A stretch of 64,000 nucleotides of DNA from Xenorhabdus indica (GTDB taxonomy: Bacteria; Pseudomonadota; Gammaproteobacteria; Enterobacterales; Enterobacteriaceae): the NCBI RefSeq assembly GCF_014467235.1, contig NZ_NKHP01000018.1:1-64000 (forward strand), in the 5' to 3' direction. Positions 58,589 to 64,000 of this stretch are shown here, piece by piece (the first letter of the stretch is position 1; every line of letters starts with the position of its first letter). The notes below the pieces were generated by a model that worked only from the letters and a program-made list of their open reading frames with translations, searched no databases and was not told the DNA's origin. A program made the translations under genes and the position numbers.

Positions 58589-59372
58589 AAAATCAGTAAA
58601 CAATAAATTAATCAAACTGGTGGCTCATAATGTCACCACTCTCAGCTCGCTGTTTCATGATCCCAGTGATGAAACAGAAGAGAATAATCTGATTAGAAAT
58701 GAAAAACTCAGGCGATTTTATTCAACAGGAACACAAAAAGGAGTTATTTCTGCCAGAAAAGCATTAATTTTAGCGGGATTAGATATCCATGATCCGAAAA
58801 TGAAATTCGGCCTGTACGCTACACAGTATGGTTATTTGCATCCGTTACCTGAGGAGTTATTGCCAGAAGATACGCAAACTCAAGCGAAAAAGCAGGAAAA
58901 CAGCGCAAACAGTATTTTTAAGACTATCTGGCAAAGCGAGCAGATAAATCCTTTCTTAGTCACGCTGTCACTCAGTAATAACCTGCTAGGCGTGCTTTCT
59001 CAGGAATTACAGGTGCAATGCGACTGTGCTTCTTTTTTGCGTGGAAATATCGGGTTACTGGCAGCATTGAGTGAGGCTGAATTAAACCTGAATAGTCACT
59101 TAATTGATTATGCGCTGGTTGTTGCATCAGGAATAGGCCATGTTCCTCAGGAATGTCAGCCTGATTTGTCCGGAGAATATGTTGAATTCGGTGTAACGTT
59201 CATTCTCACCAGAGTTGAAAATACTACGCCACAAGATCCCACTTATCTCATTGATATTACACATCTCAATCAACATTACCGTGACAAAAACTATGCGGCT
59301 GAAACACTTCTTTTCATCAAGGAGCTCGCTGAGCGTATAGAGACTCACAAACATATTGAATCGGTTAATTAA
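58581..59372 (+). CDS. KS-like N-terminal-type protein, half length
   Basis: 263 residues. About residues 145-200 (VQCDCASFLRGNIGLLAALS, then EAELNLNSHLIDYALVVASG) resemble the Cys-containing helix and following strand of a KS, with a Cys pair near 151-153. The C-terminal half with both His motifs is absent. It could be a structural partner for one of the KS proteins. Family not identified with certainty. Confidence 0.55.
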   Translation: MNKKSVNNKLIKLVAHNVTTLSSLFHDPSDETEENNLIRNEKLRRFYSTGTQKGVISARKALILAGLDIHDPKMKFGLYATQYGYLHPLPEELLPEDTQTQAKKQENSANSIFKTIWQSEQINPFLVTLSLSNNLLGVLSQELQVQCDCASFLRGNIGLLAALSEAELNLNSHLIDYALVVASGIGHVPQECQPDLSGEYVEFGVTFILTRVENTTPQDPTYLIDITHLNQHYRDKNYAAETLLFIKELAERIETHKHIESVN

Positions 59373-59386
59373 TTATAGGAATAACG

Positions 59387-62242
59387 ATGGAAAAGTATGC
59401 AACTTTTTGTAGACCTCAGTTGACTCGAGCCTTGATTTCAATGGGTTTGAACCGAACTTATCATCGGGCAGCAGGTAATTTTCTCTATTATTACGATGAA
59501 AACGGTAAAGAAACCCCGGTATTGGATCTGTTGGGTGGATATGGCGCAACGTTATTCGGTCATAATTCACCCGTAATAAGAGAAAAAATAAAGCAGTATC
59601 TTGATGAAGAAATCCCGATTCATAACCAATTTTCTATCAAAAAATCCTCCGCATTACTGGCTGAACGTTTGAATGAATTATTAAAAGAAGAAACCGGTAC
59701 AAAAAGTAATTTTATATTCTTCTTTGCGAGTACAGGCGCAGAATCGATAGAAATTGCGCTGAAAAGTGCTGAATTTACCCGTCATACCCAGCTTGAAGCG
59801 TTAGAACAAGAAGTTTTAACCGCCATCGCCAGAATCAGCAATGATCACAAAATTAGCTTGACAGAAGAACAATGCCAGCTTCTGCAACTGGAGAAAGAGG
59901 CATCAGTCGATGAAATAAAATCAGCACTGATAACATTTACCCGGCATCAATTGGACAAGAAAGCGATTTTTCTGGCACTGGAACACTCGTTTCATGGCAA
60001 AACCATCATGACAGCGAGTTGCACTAGTGGAGCGATGTACCGTGATTATCTGAAAAGAATCAAAATCGATACCCATTTTCTGTCTGCTAAAGAGCTGAGC
60101 GAATTTGCCGATATGGGCGAAAAAGCAAACGATTTCTATAATAGCTGGTTGTGGCTGCCACAGGAAGAGAATAACCAGATTATTTTTACGAAAAAACCAT
60201 TCAGAGTCGTGACTGCATTTCTGGTTGAACCAGTGCAGGGGGAAGGGGGTGTTCATCCACTGAGTGCAGAACAAGTCAGTGGGATTAATCGCTTAAAACA
60301 GATATTGGGTTGCCCGGTGATAGCTGATGAAGTGCAATCGGGATCAGGACGATGTGGTTTCTTAGTCGCCTCCAGTGATGCAGGGCTTGATGCCGACTAT
60401 TACGTGCTTTCGAAAGCGATGGGAGCCGGATATGTCAAAATTGGCGTGGTAGCAGTTCGTCAGGAAAGTTTCACGCCGGGATTCGATGTTATTCAGAGTT
60501 CCACCTTTGGCGAAGACGATTTTTCTTGCCGGATCGCACTGGATTACCTCAATTTGATCCATGCTGACCAACGCCACTTACTGAAGCAGGTAAAGCAATT
60601 GGGTGAGGTGTTCCGAACAGAACTAAATGCACTGAAAGAACAATATCCTGATGTTATTCGCGATGTTCGCGGCAAAGGATTGATTTGGGGAATAGAGTTT
60701 TATGATGTGATGAATTCTGATTCCTACGTTATGCAGAATATTGCGGTGCAGGGCAGTTTGGGTTACATCATCAGCGGGTATTTATTGTGTGGCAGCAATA
60801 TTCGGGTTGCCCCTTCCGCCAGTGCAGCCAATGTGGTTCGGATAGAACCTTCGGTATTTTTGGACGTTAAGCAGATTCAGCCGCTTATTACTGCGCTTTC
60901 TGGTGTTTGTCTGGCGATTCGTCATGCTGACACAGGGTTTATTATTGCTCCTCTGCTTGGGAAAAAGGATCTGACTTTATCGACAGATTATCGGCGCGTA
61001 GCAAGCCCTCAGGATGAGAATAGCGAAGCTGACTATAAAGTTGCCTTCATTAATCATCTGATATCCGCCAGCGGGCTAAGAGAAGTCGATCCTTCATTCA
61101 GTATATTCAGTGACAGCGAATTAGAATTATTTGTCGAAAATTCGACTTTTAATCTCGCCACAAAACCCTTCAAAGCGGCCCGTATCCGCTCCAGTAATGG
61201 TAAATCGGTGGAATTTACGCTATATCCGCTGACAATCACGTCAAAAATGATTAAAAAATCACTGGATGAAAATGATCTGGAGCGGCTGCGATATGAAATT
61301 GGTACTCGTGTGACGCAAGCGGCCTCAGAGGGAAATATCGCTGTCGGGCTGGGGATGTTTACCTCCATCATTACCAATAATGGCAAGTCGTTAAAAAATC
61401 CGCCAATCAGCGTGACGACAGGCAATGCACTGACAGTCGGTATGGGCGTAGAAGCATTACAGAAAAATGTCGCCGGGCGTAACATGGCTGATATGCGGAT
61501 TGCTGTTGTAGGGGGCGCCGGGAATATCGGCAGTGTTTACGCAGAGATATTAGGCCCAAAATTCCGGGAAATAGTCTTGATAGGAAGCAGTAACCACGGC
61601 TCGCTGAAAAAGTTGGATGGCGTGAAATACCGCATTTATCAAAATATTTATGAACAATTCATCGTTAGCAGCGCGGTTAATAGGCAGCCAGTAACCGGTG
61701 AATTGGTGCAAAGAATTGTAGACAGTCTTGCCGCAATGCCTGCTGATTACCTGACGAATCAGGCCAATGTAGGAATGGCGATAGATAACTATCTGCATCA
61801 GAATTACCCGACTGAGACCTTTATCCATACCTCGCAAAATATTTCTGATATTGAAAACTGTGATGTGATTGTGTGTGCATCGAATGCGTCAGAGGCATTT
61901 TTGTCCGTTGAGAAAATCAAGAACGAAGCCATTATCTGTGATATTTCCGTGCCACATAATCTTTCCGATGAGGATGTGCTTAAACGCCCTGATCTTAAAA
62001 TATTACGCGGCGGTATTGTTCAGACGCCTCACCATGACAGCTTAGATCCCCGTGTACGCGCCTACCTGAAAGAAGGCCAGATTTATGCGTGTATGGCTGA
62101 AACGCTTTTATTGGGGCTGGAAGAGTATCAGGGAAATTTCTCATACGGGAATATTTCTGCGAACCAAGTGATGGATATTATGGCTATTGCTGAAAAACAC
62201 CATTTCAGCTTATCTAATATCAAAGAGAGTTCAAGCCTATGA
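59387..62242 (+). CDS. Class III aminotransferase fused to AAR-like acyl-ACP reductase
   Basis: 951 residues. About 1-490 is a class III PLP aminotransferase: LLGGYGATLFGHN, EHSFHGKTIMTASC, PVIADEVQSGSGRCG and YVLSKAMGAGY with Lys343 as the PLP lysine. About 510-951 resembles cyanobacterial long-chain acyl-ACP reductase (AAR): LGMFTSII near 660, TTGNALTVGMGVEAL, the NADP loop VVGGAGNIGSVYAEIL, then ILRGGIVQTP and GQIYACMAETLLLGLEEYQG with Cys902 at the position of the AAR catalytic Cys. Predicted: reduction of an acyl-ACP to an aldehyde, then transamination to a primary amine within one protein. The stop overlaps the next ATG (ATGA). Confidence 0.85.
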   Translation: MEKYATFCRPQLTRALISMGLNRTYHRAAGNFLYYYDENGKETPVLDLLGGYGATLFGHNSPVIREKIKQYLDEEIPIHNQFSIKKSSALLAERLNELLKEETGTKSNFIFFFASTGAESIEIALKSAEFTRHTQLEALEQEVLTAIARISNDHKISLTEEQCQLLQLEKEASVDEIKSALITFTRHQLDKKAIFLALEHSFHGKTIMTASCTSGAMYRDYLKRIKIDTHFLSAKELSEFADMGEKANDFYNSWLWLPQEENNQIIFTKKPFRVVTAFLVEPVQGEGGVHPLSAEQVSGINRLKQILGCPVIADEVQSGSGRCGFLVASSDAGLDADYYVLSKAMGAGYVKIGVVAVRQESFTPGFDVIQSSTFGEDDFSCRIALDYLNLIHADQRHLLKQVKQLGEVFRTELNALKEQYPDVIRDVRGKGLIWGIEFYDVMNSDSYVMQNIAVQGSLGYIISGYLLCGSNIRVAPSASAANVVRIEPSVFLDVKQIQPLITALSGVCLAIRHADTGFIIAPLLGKKDLTLSTDYRRVASPQDENSEADYKVAFINHLISASGLREVDPSFSIFSDSELELFVENSTFNLATKPFKAARIRSSNGKSVEFTLYPLTITSKMIKKSLDENDLERLRYEIGTRVTQAASEGNIAVGLGMFTSIITNNGKSLKNPPISVTTGNALTVGMGVEALQKNVAGRNMADMRIAVVGGAGNIGSVYAEILGPKFREIVLIGSSNHGSLKKLDGVKYRIYQNIYEQFIVSSAVNRQPVTGELVQRIVDSLAAMPADYLTNQANVGMAIDNYLHQNYPTETFIHTSQNISDIENCDVIVCASNASEAFLSVEKIKNEAIICDISVPHNLSDEDVLKRPDLKILRGGIVQTPHHDSLDPRVRAYLKEGQIYACMAETLLLGLEEYQGNFSYGNISANQVMDIMAIAEKHHFSLSNIKESSSL

Positions 62243-63003
62243 ACACTCCTGAAAAATGCCCATCAGATATCCAGAAGAAAAATGCGATTGTCACGGGAGG
62301 CAGTAAAGGAATCGGCAAATCCATTGTATTGAGCCTGTTGGATAAGGGGTATCGGGTCGCGTTTTGTTATCGCCATGAAACACCCCAACTCTTAGCGTTT
62401 ATCGCCGAAGTGAAGCAGAATTATCCGGATATTTTACCGATTAAGGCTGACTTAGCCTGTGTTGAAGACGTCAACATGTTTATTGATAACGTCGTTGATA
62501 CGTTTGGTCGGGTTGATCTTCTGGTCAATAATGTGGGAATCACTCGGGATGGATTATTGGCGACAATGGATATTAAAGATATTAACCTGCTGATAAATAA
62601 TAATTTATTAAGTTATATCTTGTGTAGCCGTGAGGTATTAAAAGTCATGATATCGCAACGCAGCGGCCATATTATTAATATTTCATCCATATCCGCCACC
62701 AAACCAAATAAGGGTCAATCTGTTTATGCGGCAACCAAAGGTGGCATTGAGTCATTAACACGGGCATTGGCGGTTGAGGTCGCACCTAAAAATATCCGGG
62801 TTAATGCAGTGGCTCCCGGTGTTATTCAAACTGACATGACGGAAAATTTATTAAGTATTCATAAGGAATTTATCAATCATAAAGTGCTGCTTAAACGCGT
62901 CGGACATGTTAATGAAATTACCAGTGCAATACATTTTCTGATAGAAAATAATTATATCACGGGTGAGATCCTTAATATTAATGGCGGAATTTGGCTGAGT
63001 TAA
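62239..63003 (+). CDS. FabG-like 3-oxoacyl-ACP reductase
   Basis: 254 residues: NADP loop VTGGSKGIGKS, NNVGIT, catalytic Ser in NISSISATK, YAATKGG with Tyr and Lys, and the FabG-type VAPGVIQTDMT. It should reduce the beta-keto group of ACP-bound intermediates. Coupled to the preceding gene by an ATGA overlap. Confidence 0.88.
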   Translation: MNTPEKCPSDIQKKNAIVTGGSKGIGKSIVLSLLDKGYRVAFCYRHETPQLLAFIAEVKQNYPDILPIKADLACVEDVNMFIDNVVDTFGRVDLLVNNVGITRDGLLATMDIKDINLLINNNLLSYILCSREVLKVMISQRSGHIINISSISATKPNKGQSVYAATKGGIESLTRALAVEVAPKNIRVNAVAPGVIQTDMTENLLSIHKEFINHKVLLKRVGHVNEITSAIHFLIENNYITGEILNINGGIWLS

Positions 63004-63016
63004 GTAAGGAAAAATA

Positions 63017-63760
63017 ATGCTAACATTTATTGTTACTGGCGCTGCCAGTGGAATTGGTTTTGCCATTTGCCAAAGACTGGTTGCGGCTGGATATTATGTC
63101 ATTGCACTTGATATTAATTCAGAAGGGTTAAATGAATTAGTAAAACAATCATCCGAATATATTTATCCATTACAAATTGATTTAGTTGAAGAGCATGCAA
63201 TAATCAACCAATTAATGCCTTTAATAAAAGAACGTGAAATACAGGGCATTGTGGTGAGTCATGGTAGAGCCGACTATAATGATATCGAACAAAATGATAT
63301 CTGGGATTTAGTTCTGACCACGAATTTGCACTCAACCCAGCGTTTATTTTCACATATTGTACCTAATATTATTTCGGGCGGGCGAATTGTTATTATTTCA
63401 TCTATTCTTGGCAAAATGGGAACAACGCGGAATACGGCTTACTGTGCATCAAAACATGCTTTAATGGGTTTAACAAAAGGCTTAGCACTGGATCTGGCGG
63501 GAAGGAAAATTACCGTCAATGCGGTATTACCGGCCTGGGTTAATACACCTATGTTAGTAAAAGGGCTGGAACCCCATGCACAATTATTGGGGTGTTCAAC
63601 ATCCGTTTTATTAAAACGAACGGCTAAGCGTATTCCATTACGGCGTTTAATTACACCACAGGATGTTGCCGGTACAGTAATGTTTTTCATTTCTCCTGAT
63701 GCTGCTATGATCACTGCCCAGGGAATAATCATTGATGGGGGGGAAAGGAGAGGAATGTAA
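63017..63760 (+). CDS. Short-chain dehydrogenase/reductase
   Basis: 247 residues: VTGAASGIGFAI, ISSILGKMGTTRNTAYCASK with Ser, Tyr and Lys, and NAVLPAWVNTPM. It has a shorter N-terminal part than the FabG-like neighbour and lacks the NNVG motif (reads VSHGRAD). It may be a second ketoreductase or act in tailoring. Thirteen bases after the FabG-like gene. Confidence 0.85.
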   Translation: MLTFIVTGAASGIGFAICQRLVAAGYYVIALDINSEGLNELVKQSSEYIYPLQIDLVEEHAIINQLMPLIKEREIQGIVVSHGRADYNDIEQNDIWDLVLTTNLHSTQRLFSHIVPNIISGGRIVIISSILGKMGTTRNTAYCASKHALMGLTKGLALDLAGRKITVNAVLPAWVNTPMLVKGLEPHAQLLGCSTSVLLKRTAKRIPLRRLITPQDVAGTVMFFISPDAAMITAQGIIIDGGERRGM

Positions 63761-63804
63761 CATATTAGTCCACCGGGCATTTGTTAGTTTTTTTATTTCG
63801 TAAA

Positions 63805-63834
63805 GGAGTAGTAAAAATGGGAGTAGTAAAAATG
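63805..63834 (+). repeat. 15-bp tandem duplication of ribosome site plus start codon
   Basis: The 15-mer GGAGTAGTAAAAATG occurs twice in direct succession (63805-63819 and 63820-63834), each containing GGAG and an ATG eight bases later. Because 15 is a multiple of three, both starts are in the same frame. Confidence 0.9.
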
Positions 63835-64000
63835 AAGCACATGATTATTTATGCTCATCCGAATCCTAAAAGCTTTAATTTTGCCATTAAAGAGAAAATA
63901 ATTAGTGAAATTGTTAAAAAAGGTGAGGAATATTCCTTTATTTCTCTTTATGACGAGAAGTTTAACCCTATACTTGATAGCCCGGATTTTGAAGCTCTGC
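63817..64000 (+). CDS. Flavodoxin-fold NAD(P)H oxidoreductase (partial)
   Basis: The frame runs off the window. The sequence HMIIYAHPNPKSFNFAIKEK followed by FISLYDEKFNPIL matches the N-terminus of NQO1/MdaB/KefF-type Flavodoxin_2 proteins (HPNPxSFN flavin-binding loop). Start is ATG 63817 or the duplicated ATG 63832, which the family N-terminus (MKH...) supports better. It is 56 bases after the SDR gene and probably in the same operon. Confidence 0.75.
   Translation, partial: MGVVKMKHMIIYAHPNPKSFNFAIKEKIISEIVKKGEEYSFISLYDEKFNPILDSPDFEAL

Overview
The window looks like a genomic island region of an enteric gammaproteobacterium, most plausibly Xenorhabdus or Photorhabdus. That assignment is an inference. 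It rests on AT-rich intergenic DNA around moderate-GC synthase genes, a LecB-like lectin gene beside an Ig-like-domain protein gene, two secondary-metabolite loci close together, and many broken insertion sequences and conjugative-element pieces. No database search was possible, so every family assignment comes from motifs read by eye.

Layout. 1-8 kb: the 3' end of an autotransporter gene, a minus-strand pair (lectin-like and Ig-like proteins), a dead IS256-family element, and a decayed TetR / Tm-1-like / TIM-barrel locus. The TIM-barrel gene is split by a 159-bp MITE with Tn5/IS4-like ends. A TraG-like conjugation gene fragment and a DUF2285-like regulator gene follow. 8.4-38.0 kb: fifteen plus-strand genes forming a hybrid trans-AT PKS/NRPS cluster. 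An aldolase and a type II dehydroquinate-synthase homologue should make 3-amino-4-hydroxybenzoate. An AMP ligase and three megasynthases (A-T-KS-T-Cy-Cy*-A(Cys); T-KS-DH-KR; T-KS-KR-T-TE) build the chain with a discrete acyltransferase. An HpaB-type monooxygenase and a cupin plus haem-oxygenase-like diiron protein are the likely tailoring enzymes. MATE, DoxX-like, type II thioesterase, OsmC-like, SAP/DUF6434-like and GyrI-like genes complete it.

38-54 kb: a mobile-element graveyard. It holds an IS110/IS1111 element with a readable bridge-RNA target loop, IS66 fragments, a second TraG remnant, a regulator / VUT transporter / queF operon (queF has an in-frame stop), an integrase tail, a cold-shock gene, an NRPS condensation-domain remnant, and a decayed run of ICE genes of the PFL_4704-4706 type ending in a half ATPase cut by an IS3-type remnant.

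54.4-64 kb: a second, tightly coupled plus-strand operon that runs off the window. It encodes an acyl carrier protein, four ketosynthase/thiolase-fold proteins (two with complete catalytic triads), a class III aminotransferase fused to a cyanobacterial-AAR-like acyl-ACP reductase, two short-chain dehydrogenases and a flavodoxin-fold oxidoreductase. The inferred product is a type II PKS/FAS-like acyl chain released as an aldehyde and converted to a terminal amine.

The two points I consider most worth following are the aminotransferase-AAR operon (54.4-64 kb) and the IS1111 bridge RNA, whose two guide strands match the element's own insertion site and an empty copy of that site 8 kb away.
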